Below, one piece after another: positions 28,911 to 39,526 of a DNA stretch of 64,000 nucleotides; within the stretch, counting starts at the first letter, position 1, and each line of letters begins with the position of its first letter. Under the pieces are notes generated by a model. The model was not told the origin of the DNA. It did not search any database and was given only the letters and a program-made list of their open reading frames with translations. Both the position numbers and the translations under genes were made by a program. Source of the DNA: Clostridium tyrobutyricum DSM 2637 = ATCC 25755 = JCM 11008. GTDB lineage: Bacteria; Bacillota; Clostridia; Clostridiales; Clostridiaceae. Location: the NCBI RefSeq assembly GCF_000359585.1, contig NZ_APMH01000002.1, positions 145,043 to 209,042 of the forward strand, in the 5' to 3' direction.

Positions 28911-30389
28911 TTACTTACTTTTATCCAGTCGGCGTGCATTCGTATCCACTTTACTTACAAATCCCATGAATTCCTTGTTGTCTTTAGTTTTTGTAAGTAT
29001 ATTTATAAGCTGTTCTGTAATACTTTGATTACTATTTTCGTCATACATAATTCTTCTTATATTAAACGCTGCATCTTTTTCTTCTTGAGTTTCAAATAAT
29101 AGGTCATCTCTTCTCGTACCTGACTTATAAACATCTATAGCAGGGAATATTCGTCTCTCTTGAAGCTTTCTATCTAAATGGACCTCCATATTTCCAGTTC
29201 CCTTGAATTCTTCAAATATCATATCATCCATTCTACTTCCTGTTTCAATCAAAGCTGTTGCCAATATAGTAAGGCTTCCACCTTCTTCTATATTTCTTGC
29301 AGCGCCAAAAAATTTTTTAGGCATTATAAGTGCTCCTGGATCCAATCCTCCTGAAAGAGTCCTTCCTGTTGGGTTGATTGTCAGATTATAAGCCCTTGAA
29401 AGTCTTGTAATACTATCTAAAAGTATTACTACATTTTGTCCCTGTTCCACCATTCTCTTTGCTCTCTCAAGTACCATATAGGCAACTTTCGTATGATGTT
29501 CAGGTTCTTCATCAAATGTAGAATATATTACTTCTCCACGAATTGATCTTTGCATATCTGTAACTTCTTCTGGCCTTTCATCTATAAGTACAACTATTAA
29601 TTTTATTTCTGAATGATTTATTGATATACTTTGGGCTATTTTCTTTAGAAGTGTAGTTTTTCCCGCCTTAGGAGGTGCTACTATAATTCCTCTCTGTCCC
29701 TTTCCTATAGGTGATATTATGTCCATAAGTCTTGTTGACAAATCTGAACTTCCTGTTTCCAATCTTATTCTTTGATTAGGATATATTGGGGTGAGAGTTT
29801 CAAATGGTTTTCTACCAACTGCTCTTTCTGGATTCTCTCCATTTACTTCTTGAACATATAGAAGGGCCTTAAATTTTTCTCCCTCTTTTGGAATTCTAAC
29901 TTTTCCAACTACTTCATCACCTGTTTTTAAATTAAATCTTCTTATTTGTGATGGAGACACATATATATCATTAGGACCGGTTAGATAATTTTTACCTCTT
30001 AAAAATCCATAATTATTATTTTCTATAATTTCAAGTACTCCTCTTGCACTATCTGACTCATTTATCATTTCCTTGAGTTTTTCCTTTTTCTCTTCTCCAC
30101 TGTCCTTGGAGTCTTCAGCTTTTCCATCATTTACATGTTTTAATCTACTCGCTGGAAGAGAGTGAGTTGATTCCTCTTTTTTCTCTTTATGATTATGTAC
30201 TATTTCATTTTTAGGGCTTATTTTTTCTCTAAGTATGAGTCCATCTCTTTTTATATAAGCTGGAGACACTTTTTTTATTTGTTCAATTAACTCTGCCTTT
30301 TTATATTTATATATATTGCCTATTCCTAAGTTCTTTGCAAACTCCCTAAGTTCTGCTAACTTCATATTATCTACATCTTTATTAACCAA
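28911..30389 (-). CDS. rho: Transcription termination factor Rho
   Basis: Hexameric RNA helicase that ends transcription. The start is the TTG at 30389, preceded by GAGAGGTG; longer frames upstream have no ribosome site. The 492-aa product begins with the Rho N-terminal helix bundle ([15 protein letters not shown]), has a charged insert (about residues 60-115), the RNA-binding cold-shock-like domain ([18 protein letters not shown]), the P-loop [15 protein letters not shown] and the Q/R-loops. It lies between rpmE and pyrG. A charged insert before the RNA-binding domain is common in clostridial Rho. Confidence 0.97.
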   Translation of the reverse strand: MVNKDVDNMKLAELREFAKNLGIGNIYKYKKAELIEQIKKVSPAYIKRDGLILREKISPKNEIVHNHKEKKEESTHSLPASRLKHVNDGKAEDSKDSGEEKKEKLKEMINESDSARGVLEIIENNNYGFLRGKNYLTGPNDIYVSPSQIRRFNLKTGDEVVGKVRIPKEGEKFKALLYVQEVNGENPERAVGRKPFETLTPIYPNQRIRLETGSSDLSTRLMDIISPIGKGQRGIIVAPPKAGKTTLLKKIAQSISINHSEIKLIVVLIDERPEEVTDMQRSIRGEVIYSTFDEEPEHHTKVAYMVLERAKRMVEQGQNVVILLDSITRLSRAYNLTINPTGRTLSGGLDPGALIMPKKFFGAARNIEEGGSLTILATALIETGSRMDDMIFEEFKGTGNMEVHLDRKLQERRIFPAIDVYKSGTRRDDLLFETQEEKDAAFNIRRIMYDENSNQSITEQLINILTKTKDNKEFMGFVSKVDTNARRLDKSK

Positions 30390-30621
30390 AAAGTAACACC
30401 TCTCATTATTTAACTTTGTACATAATGCTTGGGGAAAATCAAAAGAGATATAAAACAAGTAAAGAAAATTTCATATGGGTGGGTAATAATTATATTTTAT
30501 ATTATAACCTTTTACAATATTTTAATCCACATAGTTATAAATATTAACCTATTTTTATAATATTATTATTAATTGCAATAATCAATACTATTTAAATAAA
30601 AGCTATTGGAAATATTCAAAA

Positions 30622-30663
30622 TAGTAGTACATTAACTAGTCAATCTAGCCAAATGTACTACTG
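30622..30663 (-). terminator. Probable terminator after pyrG
   Basis: AGTAGTACATT and AATGTACTACT pair, with an inner CTAG/CTAG pairing. The hairpin starts about 20 bases after the pyrG stop codon; the following tract on the minus strand is ATTTTGAATATTT, only moderately T-rich. Confidence 0.55.
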
Positions 30664-30681
30664 AAATAACTGCATTTATGT

Positions 30682-32355
<1,674 letters not shown>

Positions 32356-32499
32356 TTATTGACAGAATATTTTTTTAGTATTATAATAAAAATTACTCAA
32401 ATAATATAATGTTAATTAACTACTTTTTTTAACATACCTAATATAATAGCATATTAATCTAATATATGCTAGAGTTTTTTGTTTTTTAATTTGTGTTTA

Positions 32500-32530
32500 T
32501 ACCTCAGTGGATTTTAAATTCACTGAGGTT
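32500..32530 (-). terminator. Terminator-like hairpin upstream of pyrG
   Basis: AACCTCAGTGAATTT and AAATCCACTGAGGT form a long stem 16 bases after the stop codon of the small gene 32546-32851 and before pyrG. The following sequence on the minus strand (ATAAACACAAATT) is only weakly T-rich. Confidence 0.6.
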
Positions 32531-32545
32531 ATATTTTATTATAAA

Positions 32546-32851
32546 TTATTTTGCTCTATCTAGTAAATCTTCAGCTTCAAAATACATATTTCTTATTTTT
32601 CTATTAAGCAATAACTTTTTTTGTGCCTGATTTATATTATTCTCTAATTTAATTTTGTTTATAGAAGGAATATCTTTTTTCAGCATATCTAAATCAAAAC
32701 ATCCATATTTTTTTATTAGTAGAAAAAATAAATGTTTACAATCATTATCCTTTAGCACATTAAACAACTGTTCTTTGCTTAAGCCTTTATACTCACATAA
32801 TATATCAATTATAGCTGAATATGTTTGGGTTTTATCATTAAAATACCTCAT
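32546..32851 (-). CDS. Small hypothetical protein upstream of pyrG
   Basis: 101 aa, not recognised. The ATG at 32851 follows TGAGGAAAATTATT; an upstream GTG overlaps that site. The product is soluble, mostly helical by composition, with a Lys/Leu-rich second half (NINQAQKKLLLNRKIRNMYFEAEDLL). It occupies the place where rpoE (RNA polymerase delta subunit) precedes pyrG in Bacillus, but it does not look like delta: no acidic C-terminal tail. It is expressed separately from pyrG, because a hairpin follows it. Confidence 0.65.
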   Translation of the reverse strand: MRYFNDKTQTYSAIIDILCEYKGLSKEQLFNVLKDNDCKHLFFLLIKKYGCFDLDMLKKDIPSINKIKLENNINQAQKKLLLNRKIRNMYFEAEDLLDRAK

Positions 32852-32974
32852 AATAATTTTCCTCACTAAATTTAACTATTTCAACTTTCTTGTTTATTAT
32901 CACAAAACTAGTTGATTTATCTTTATATTGTCCATCTAAAATAATTTTAAACATAAATAAACATAAAAGATATT

Positions 32975-33394
32975 TTAATTATCATGAGCCTTTATATTAA
33001 TTTTTAACTTTGTATTCTGATAACTCTGACCGGATATACTTAAATTATAGTCTATAAGTATATTCCCTCCACCTTCATTTACATCAATTTCAAGTTTATT
33101 AGTTTGTATTCTCAATTCCATAGCACCATACGGTGTGTCATATACAGTTAAATTATTCTTGTTTTTGCCAAAATCCATATTGGCATTTGTAGTTCCTATT
33201 CTCATAAGTGAAAAACTATCATCGTTCATCTTAAAAGTAGTCTCAGTACCTTCCATTCCAGATATTTCTGTTTCGTTGTACTTAGCATAATAAAAATTAT
33301 CTTTCTTATAAAAATCTCCCGGAGTTACAACTTCTATAATATCTTCTTCACCTTCTCTGGTACTTGATACTGATATAACTGCATTTTTCTTCAT
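32975..33394 (-). CDS. DUF1934 / YwiB-family beta-barrel protein
   Basis: 139 aa of the YwiB family, small lipocalin-like beta-barrel proteins of unknown ligand. Typical features are the alternating hydrophobic strands and the phrases YYAKYNETEISGMEGTETT and TPYGAMELRIQTNKLEID. The ATG at 33394 follows GGGAGGAATATAC. No signal peptide. In other Firmicutes ywiB lies near argS; here it precedes the small gene and pyrG. Confidence 0.85.
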   Translation of the reverse strand: MKKNAVISVSSTREGEEDIIEVVTPGDFYKKDNFYYAKYNETEISGMEGTETTFKMNDDSFSLMRIGTTNANMDFGKNKNNLTVYDTPYGAMELRIQTNKLEIDVNEGGGNILIDYNLSISGQSYQNTKLKINIKAHDN

Positions 33395-33466
33395 GTATAT
33401 TCCTCCCATGAATCATATTGTCATAAATATAGATTCATTATATCAAAACAACCAAGTTATTGAAAG

Positions 33467-34876
33467 TTACATTGTCAATTGTCCATTAGGAGTGTTTATT
33501 ATTTGAAGAATTCTTTCTTCATATCCTGTATCCGCATTTATATATACTTTAAAACTGTCTCCGTTACATACTCCAGAAAATTCATAACATAGAACCTCTT
33601 TATTCTCTTCTGTAGGAATAATAGTCAACCTCTGGCCTGTTATATCTAGTCTTTTCCCAACTCTTTGTTTAGCTCTATTTAAACTTACTTTAGGAGAACT
33701 TATTTTCCTTTTTTCATCATGTGATACTAAGTATTTTACTGATTCAGCCCCAACTACTTCTCCATTATCCAATGCTACTTTTAATTTTATTTGATCTGGG
33801 TATATTATTACATTGCCCTGTTTATATACATAGCTTATAACTGCTTCATTTCCATATCTCAATGTATATGTAGGCAGCATATTTTTATATCCTAAACCAT
33901 TTAAATATTTTGTTCCTATATCTATAGCCTTTTTCATACTTATTGAAGAATTGTTTATAACCCTGTCATTTATAAGATATACTACTTTACCACCATTTTT
34001 GCTTATCTCACACGATATGTTTTGATTTCTATTATTATTTTTTACAGTTGATGTAAACCTATATATTTTTATGTTTGAATTTTCTGTCAGGCTTTCAGTT
34101 TTTAAATCTTTAAACTTCTTATCATCTATAACTTTTCTTGCAATCTTTTCAGCTTGATTTTTGGAAACCTCTTTTTGTGAAGTTATTCTAGGTTTTATAG
34201 AAACAGTATTATCTGAAAAAGGGCCATCATATATCAAAGCAGGATACTGAGTTATCTGCTTTTGTATATTTTGAAATTGAGATACCGCAGAGTTGCCATC
34301 ATTTTTAGCCAATACTCCCGTAACTTTCTTTCTTATTTCTCCCCATCTTACTTGACCTTGATTTATATTATTTGAAATATTGCTTAACTGCATTTCTAAA
34401 TCGGTTGATTGTTTCTTTAACCTATCTATATCAGCATAATCCTTATTGCCAAGGCTTCCTCCCTTGCTGGATATATTCCCCAATGTATAGCAAAAATCGC
34501 CCACTTGATTTAGAAATTTACTTGTATTTGATATGGCAGGCTGAGAAACAGGGAGGGAATGGAGTTTATCACTAGCTATGGCTGAATGTCGAAATATTTC
34601 TTCAAACACGACTATTCCTTGTTCTCTGGAACCTATAACCTCTGCCTTCGCCAGGTTAACCCTTATATTTCTAACTGAGTCTATAAGCTCATACATATTT
34701 TTCCCATACTCACCTTGAAGATAATTTCTGTAATCATTTCTTTCCAAAGTCATAAGAATAGCAAAAGTACTTGAAAAGACTACAATTAATGTAACTATGG
34801 CAGTATATATTATCCTTTTTTTAGATGTTTTCATTAAACTTATGTCACGCAATTTGTGTGTGCTATGACTGCGCAA
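33467..34876 (-). CDS. ypeB: Germination protein YpeB
   Basis: 469 aa. One N-terminal membrane helix (IIYTAIVTLIVVFSSTFAIL, about residues 23-42), a helical YpeB-specific region and a C-terminal part with PepSY-like repeats (SKNQAEKIARKVIDDKKF, SMKKAIDIGTKYLNGLGY and similar). YpeB stabilises the cortex-lytic enzyme SleB in spores. The start is a TTG with GGAGG six bases upstream. Unusually, no sleB lies beside it; the neighbouring upstream gene is divergent. Expected to be expressed in the forespore under sigma-G. Confidence 0.93.
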   Translation of the reverse strand: MRSHSTHKLRDISLMKTSKKRIIYTAIVTLIVVFSSTFAILMTLERNDYRNYLQGEYGKNMYELIDSVRNIRVNLAKAEVIGSREQGIVVFEEIFRHSAIASDKLHSLPVSQPAISNTSKFLNQVGDFCYTLGNISSKGGSLGNKDYADIDRLKKQSTDLEMQLSNISNNINQGQVRWGEIRKKVTGVLAKNDGNSAVSQFQNIQKQITQYPALIYDGPFSDNTVSIKPRITSQKEVSKNQAEKIARKVIDDKKFKDLKTESLTENSNIKIYRFTSTVKNNNRNQNISCEISKNGGKVVYLINDRVINNSSISMKKAIDIGTKYLNGLGYKNMLPTYTLRYGNEAVISYVYKQGNVIIYPDQIKLKVALDNGEVVGAESVKYLVSHDEKRKISSPKVSLNRAKQRVGKRLDITGQRLTIIPTEENKEVLCYEFSGVCNGDSFKVYINADTGYEERILQIINTPNGQLTM

Positions 34877-35147
34877 CTCTTCCCTCCTTATTTACAATTT
34901 TAATTTTATAGATATTATCTGTATTATTTTAAATAATATACATGAACTGCCATATATAAATCACATATATAAATTACTTTTCTGCTATAATATAATATAG
35001 TATTATATATTAATTTTTTCTTAATTGTTTATAAAATCAGTTTATTATTGTTTTTATATTTTATATAATATTAGTAATATTAGGAAATAAGTGAATTTAG
35101 AATTCTATTGATAATAGCCATATATACTTAATCAGAAGGTGATTAAA

Positions 35148-36398
35148 ATGAAAGTCCTAATTTTCTCGGTATCCGCTGGAGGTGGCCATGTCCGCGCAGC
35201 TGATGCCCTAAAAGATTATATTGAACTAAAAGATTCAGATTCAGAAATAAGGATAATAGACACATTAAAATATATAAATCCATTAATAGATAAAGTAGTT
35301 ATTGGAAGCTATTTAAACACATTAAAAGTTACTCCCTTTTTATATGGGAAATTATATTCTTATTCAGAAAAAAATGATCCCATTGCCATAACTTTAGCTT
35401 CAAAGATAATGGAAGTTTTAACTTCTAAACTAATTCCATTAATAGAGGATTTTAAAGCTGATATACTTGTATCGACTCATTCTTTTACTACAGAAATGCT
35501 ATCCATATTAAAATTCAAATACAAACTTAATATACCCTGTATGTCTATAATAACGGATTTCTATCCTCATAGTACATGGCTTCATCCTTATATAGACGCC
35601 TATGTAGTATCAAATGATGATATGATTGAAAAAATGGTATCGGAAGGAATTAAAAGGGATTCTATATACAACCTTGGTATACCAGTTAATCCAAATTTTA
35701 GAAAAGAGTACTCCAGGCAAGAAACATTAAAAGAACTGAATTTCTCAAGTTTCAAATTTACAATACTTATTATGGGTGGAAGTCTTGGAATGGGTAAAAT
35801 CACTAATATATATGAACAATTGAGTAAAATACCCGAAAATATTCAAATAATTATAATAACGGGCAAAAACAAAAAACTTTATACAGAGCTCTCAAAATTA
35901 AAGAAATCTTCTTTAAAAGACACCTGTATAATAGGCTTTACCAATTATGTCAACAAATATATGCAGTGCAGTGACCTTTTACTAACCAAACCAGGTGGGC
36001 TTACAATTACAGAAGCCTTGATATCTCACGTTCCCTTAGGTATATTTTCACCAATACCTGGACAAGAAGAAAAAAATGCACAATTTCTTTTCAAACACGA
36101 ACTTGCTGTTAATTTAACCAATATATCAAAATGTGGAGAAAACATAGTAAAACTTTTAAAATGTAAAAACAGGCTTAAGAAAATACAACATAACTGTATT
36201 AATTTTTCAAAATCATATTCAGGCAATCACATAGTTGATTTAATAGATTCACTTATAAATAACAACAAACTTAAACTTGAACCAGTTTCTAACATGATAG
36301 AAAACAAACCCTATGAAAAGGACGATATAAAAACTATACTCAAATCAGCTGGTGAACATCTGTTAAAGACAGCTAATAAATTATTTGAAGACAATTAG
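35148..36398 (+). CDS. MGDG synthase/UgtP-family diacylglycerol glycosyltransferase
   Basis: 416-aa GT28-type enzyme that adds a sugar to diacylglycerol at the inner membrane face. The N-terminal MKVLIFSVSAGGGHVRAADAL is the MGDG-synthase-type acceptor motif; the C-terminal donor site includes MGGSLGMGKI and LLTKPGGLTITEALISHVPL. It is likely to make membrane glycolipids or a lipoteichoic-acid anchor. The ATG at 35148 follows AGAAGGTGATTAAA; the upstream GTG is part of that site. It lies on the plus strand, divergent from ypeB and convergent with spoIIR. Confidence 0.9.
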   Translation: MKVLIFSVSAGGGHVRAADALKDYIELKDSDSEIRIIDTLKYINPLIDKVVIGSYLNTLKVTPFLYGKLYSYSEKNDPIAITLASKIMEVLTSKLIPLIEDFKADILVSTHSFTTEMLSILKFKYKLNIPCMSIITDFYPHSTWLHPYIDAYVVSNDDMIEKMVSEGIKRDSIYNLGIPVNPNFRKEYSRQETLKELNFSSFKFTILIMGGSLGMGKITNIYEQLSKIPENIQIIIITGKNKKLYTELSKLKKSSLKDTCIIGFTNYVNKYMQCSDLLLTKPGGLTITEALISHVPLGIFSPIPGQEEKNAQFLFKHELAVNLTNISKCGENIVKLLKCKNRLKKIQHNCINFSKSYSGNHIVDLIDSLINNNKLKLEPVSNMIENKPYEKDDIKTILKSAGEHLLKTANKLFEDN

Positions 36399-36401
36399 CT
36401 T

Positions 36402-36440
36402 TTTAGAAACTTGGGGCATTAACCCTGAGTTATTAAAAAG
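36402..36440. terminator. Probable bidirectional terminator between the glycosyltransferase and spoIIR
   Basis: ACTTGGGG and CCCTGAGT pair around CATTAA, flanked by TTTTTAG on one side and TTATTAAAAAG on the other, between two convergent genes. Confidence 0.5.
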
Positions 36441-36452
36441 TTATTAGAAAAT

Positions 36453-37166
36453 TTAAAATCCTAATCCTTTTACAATGTCTAATATCTTAAATCTAACCTC
36501 TATGTTATTATCTTTAACATTATTATCATTATTTTTTTTATTATTATTTAAATTTTCAATACCATTATCCACTGAATTATATTCTTTTTGATTCAATACA
36601 GTTTTCATTTCCTTTTCTGTCTTTTTATACGATGCCTGACCTCTGGATATATCTACAAAACATAGAGGAGGAAACATTACACACCACCAATTTCTTCCTT
36701 TACCTTGTCCAATTATTATTCTGTAAGCTTCATACTTTCCCTGAGGCAAGGTTATATTTCCATATGTTTTTATAGGAAAATTAAACTGTGAAAGTGTACT
36801 CGTAACTCCATAGCTATATCCCCGTTCTCTTATAACTTTTCTAGCTATGCTCAAAATATTATTATTATTTTCTTTTAAAATTTGTCTTGATTCAGCTATA
36901 CTTTTAGAATTTGATAATTTAGGTGAAATATATTTTAATACTTCATCCCTTACTTTTAGTTTTAGGGCTTGATCACTTTGTGTATCACTATTAGCTATAA
37001 CATGAAATCTTATAATTTTTGATGCTATACTCTGCTGAACATTATTTGATTGACTATTTGAACCATATTTGAATAAATTGTCGTTATAATCACTAGATTG
37101 GACAGTAAAATTCAAAGTAAATATAACCAAAATACATAATATCATTAATCCAAAAAATTTTTTCAT
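36453..37166 (-). CDS. spoIIR: Stage II sporulation protein R (SpoIIR)
   Basis: 237-aa secreted signal made in the forespore that triggers pro-sigma-E processing by SpoIIGA. An N-terminal signal segment (FFGLMILCILVIFTLNFTV) is followed by the family hallmark IIRFHVIANSDTQSDQALKLKVRDEVL and by NWWCVMFPPLCF. The C-terminal tail is a low-complexity Asn/Lys stretch (about residues 208-222), which is not a conserved part. In Bacillus it sits beside prmC; here it lies far from prmC, next to the germinant-receptor locus. Confidence 0.95.
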   Translation of the reverse strand: MKKFFGLMILCILVIFTLNFTVQSSDYNDNLFKYGSNSQSNNVQQSIASKIIRFHVIANSDTQSDQALKLKVRDEVLKYISPKLSNSKSIAESRQILKENNNNILSIARKVIRERGYSYGVTSTLSQFNFPIKTYGNITLPQGKYEAYRIIIGQGKGRNWWCVMFPPLCFVDISRGQASYKKTEKEMKTVLNQKEYNSVDNGIENLNNNKKNNDNNVKDNNIEVRFKILDIVKGLGF

Positions 37167-37250
37167 AACTTTCTACTTCCCTTCAGATTTAATTTTCATT
37201 TATACTAGAAAGTATTGACAGATATTTTGGTTATATTCACTTAAGTTAAA

Positions 37251-39506
37251 TTATTTTACTACTCCAATTCTTCTTATTTGAGTGTCTATATTAACATTTA
37301 TAGTTGAATCTTTATATTCAGTATCCCAGTTATCCTTGACTCTATTCCATATACCTGGGTGATATTCTTCTAAATATTTTCCAAGTCCTATCGGATCTAT
37401 TACTAACTCTTGCTGTATTTTTTTTAATGCTTCTTCACACTCTATCTTTATAGATTTATTAAAATTGTCTTGAATGAACTTTAGTGTATTTACTGAAAAC
37501 AGATTCTTATCCAAATAATAATTTTTTATTTGAGCTTCCATCCTTAAGTGTATATTAAATTGCAATTTTCCTTTAACTTCACCTACACTTATTTTTCTAT
37601 TGGTATTGTTAATATCTATATCAACAGGATGATTATCTAGATATATCATCCTCTTACTTCCCTTTAATTTACCTTTTAAAAATTCTATATTTGCAGTTTC
37701 TGTAGGATTTAGAATTCCTTTAGCTTTAAAATTTTTAATAGCTAAAGATCCCAATACTTTTACATCTTTATTATTTTCATCCATTCCTATTTTAGGTAGA
37801 AGACTATTACCATTTTCATTCATTTGAACTAAAAAATCATTTAAACTAACAGGAATTATTTCTGTATTGCTAGAATCGTTATTTATTAATCCTATAATAT
37901 AACTTTCCATATTTTTTTCCATATTGGTTTTTAGTTTTATATACCTCTCTGCTTTGCCTTGAACTACAACTATATACATATTTCGGTTTAATGACGGCTC
38001 TCTTTGTAGATAATCCAAAATTTCTTTTAATACATATGGGTGTTCCATAATACCATCACTAAATACCAACAAGCTCGTGTGACTAAATCTTATAGATCTG
38101 CTGCTTTTAAGTCTTGCTTTACTAACTGCATCTTGAAAAGAGTATCCATCTGCATCTATATATTTATCCTCTGCCTGTGCACCTTTATCCGGCCCTAATT
38201 GAGATAAATCCGGTGAACCAAATGTAAGATGAATTTTTTTCAAATCTATGGAAGTTAGTGGGTCTTCAGGTTTTACATTCTTTAGATACTTCTGTTTATC
38301 TATGTCCTCTCCTGTATCCACTCCAATTATTGAAACCAACTGCTTATTCTCAATTTCCACCTTATCCCAGCATCCCGTAAGTAGAACACATATGAGAATT
38401 AATGGCATAACCTTTTTTATAATTGATTTTTTTTTTAACTTTCTGAAAAGAAGTATAATCATTGGAAGTATAACAACATTAAATATAAATAATGGAGGTA
38501 TAAATTTATTCCCCATATCATACAAAGTGGCTATATTCTTTGGATAAAGAGCTATAATATAGACTATGACTCCTAAAACTATAGATGGAATAGTAATACT
38601 TTTTAACTTAAACATATCCTTTACTATATCCGAAGATAGATAATATAGATTAGAAAACGTGGTAAAATAAAACATAACCCACATTGCCATAGCTACACCT
38701 TCCCATCTTTCTATAAATGCCCCCTGGATATTTATAGATTTCATCATAGTCATAGTTGGCCAGAGTAATATATTGGTCTGGTGTTTTGAAAATACGGACA
38801 AGGATAGTATCACAATTACAGCATAAAATACTGTTATAAATACTATACTTTTACTAGTTGTCTTAATTAAAGAAAATCTAGATTTTATAAAAGGAATCAT
38901 TAAATATATTATCTCTATTCCTGAAAAACTATATATACAAGTTTTAAACGCTTCTGCATACTTAATAGGGTTATTGTTGAATACGGGTAATATATTACTG
39001 AAGTCAACATTATTCAATGTAAAAATCATCATGATTATAACTGGTACAAACATTATCCAAAAGGATATTTCATTAAATTTTACTAAACTCCCCAAACCTC
39101 CAGTTATTAAATACATTCCTGTAAGTATAGTTACAATAAATATAAATTCAGTGGGGGTCTTTTCTAAAAGATACATTTTTACTACTTCAGTAAATATTCT
39201 CATACCAAAAGATATTGAAATTATATTATATGCTATAAAAATTAAAGCTAAAATCCCCCCAAATATTTTTCCAAAATTATTATTTAATATAATGTATAAT
39301 TTATTATACCCATTTCTCTTTACCGCCAAATATGCTATATACAGTAAAAGATACGCTATAAGTCCTGCAAAAATGGTTACAATCCATCCGTCTGTACCTA
39401 CAATAGAGGATATTTCTTGTGGATATGAAAATATTCCTACTCCTATAACAGTTACAATAATAGTACTAAATAATCCAAAACTAGTAATAAACTTTTTATA
39501 TTTCAT
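37251..39506 (-). CDS. Fused germinant-receptor subunits B (permease) and C (lipoprotein)
   Basis: One 751-codon frame that contains two complete proteins. Residues 1-366 are a GerAB-type endospore permease with about ten membrane helices (IGVGIFSYPQEISSIVG onward). Residues 367-751 are a full-length GerAC-type lipoprotein beginning MPLILICVLLTGCWDK, with an intact lipobox (LLTGC). GerAC is normally a separate gene after GerAB. The join falls on ten consecutive A residues (plus 38427-38436, T on that strand). With nine A, the permease would stop at TAA a few codons later and the lipoprotein ATG would lie eight bases beyond. It may be a real fusion, a slippage site or a one-base assembly error. 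The ATG at 39506 follows GAGGTGATATTGAAT. Confidence 0.9.
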   Translation of the reverse strand: MKYKKFITSFGLFSTIIVTVIGVGIFSYPQEISSIVGTDGWIVTIFAGLIAYLLLYIAYLAVKRNGYNKLYIILNNNFGKIFGGILALIFIAYNIISISFGMRIFTEVVKMYLLEKTPTEFIFIVTILTGMYLITGGLGSLVKFNEISFWIMFVPVIIMMIFTLNNVDFSNILPVFNNNPIKYAEAFKTCIYSFSGIEIIYLMIPFIKSRFSLIKTTSKSIVFITVFYAVIVILSLSVFSKHQTNILLWPTMTMMKSINIQGAFIERWEGVAMAMWVMFYFTTFSNLYYLSSDIVKDMFKLKSITIPSIVLGVIVYIIALYPKNIATLYDMGNKFIPPLFIFNVVILPMIILLFRKLKKKSIIKKVMPLILICVLLTGCWDKVEIENKQLVSIIGVDTGEDIDKQKYLKNVKPEDPLTSIDLKKIHLTFGSPDLSQLGPDKGAQAEDKYIDADGYSFQDAVSKARLKSSRSIRFSHTSLLVFSDGIMEHPYVLKEILDYLQREPSLNRNMYIVVVQGKAERYIKLKTNMEKNMESYIIGLINNDSSNTEIIPVSLNDFLVQMNENGNSLLPKIGMDENNKDVKVLGSLAIKNFKAKGILNPTETANIEFLKGKLKGSKRMIYLDNHPVDIDINNTNRKISVGEVKGKLQFNIHLRMEAQIKNYYLDKNLFSVNTLKFIQDNFNKSIKIECEEALKKIQQELVIDPIGLGKYLEEYHPGIWNRVKDNWDTEYKDSTINVNIDTQIRRIGVVK

Positions 39507-39526
39507 ATTCAATATCACCTCTATTC

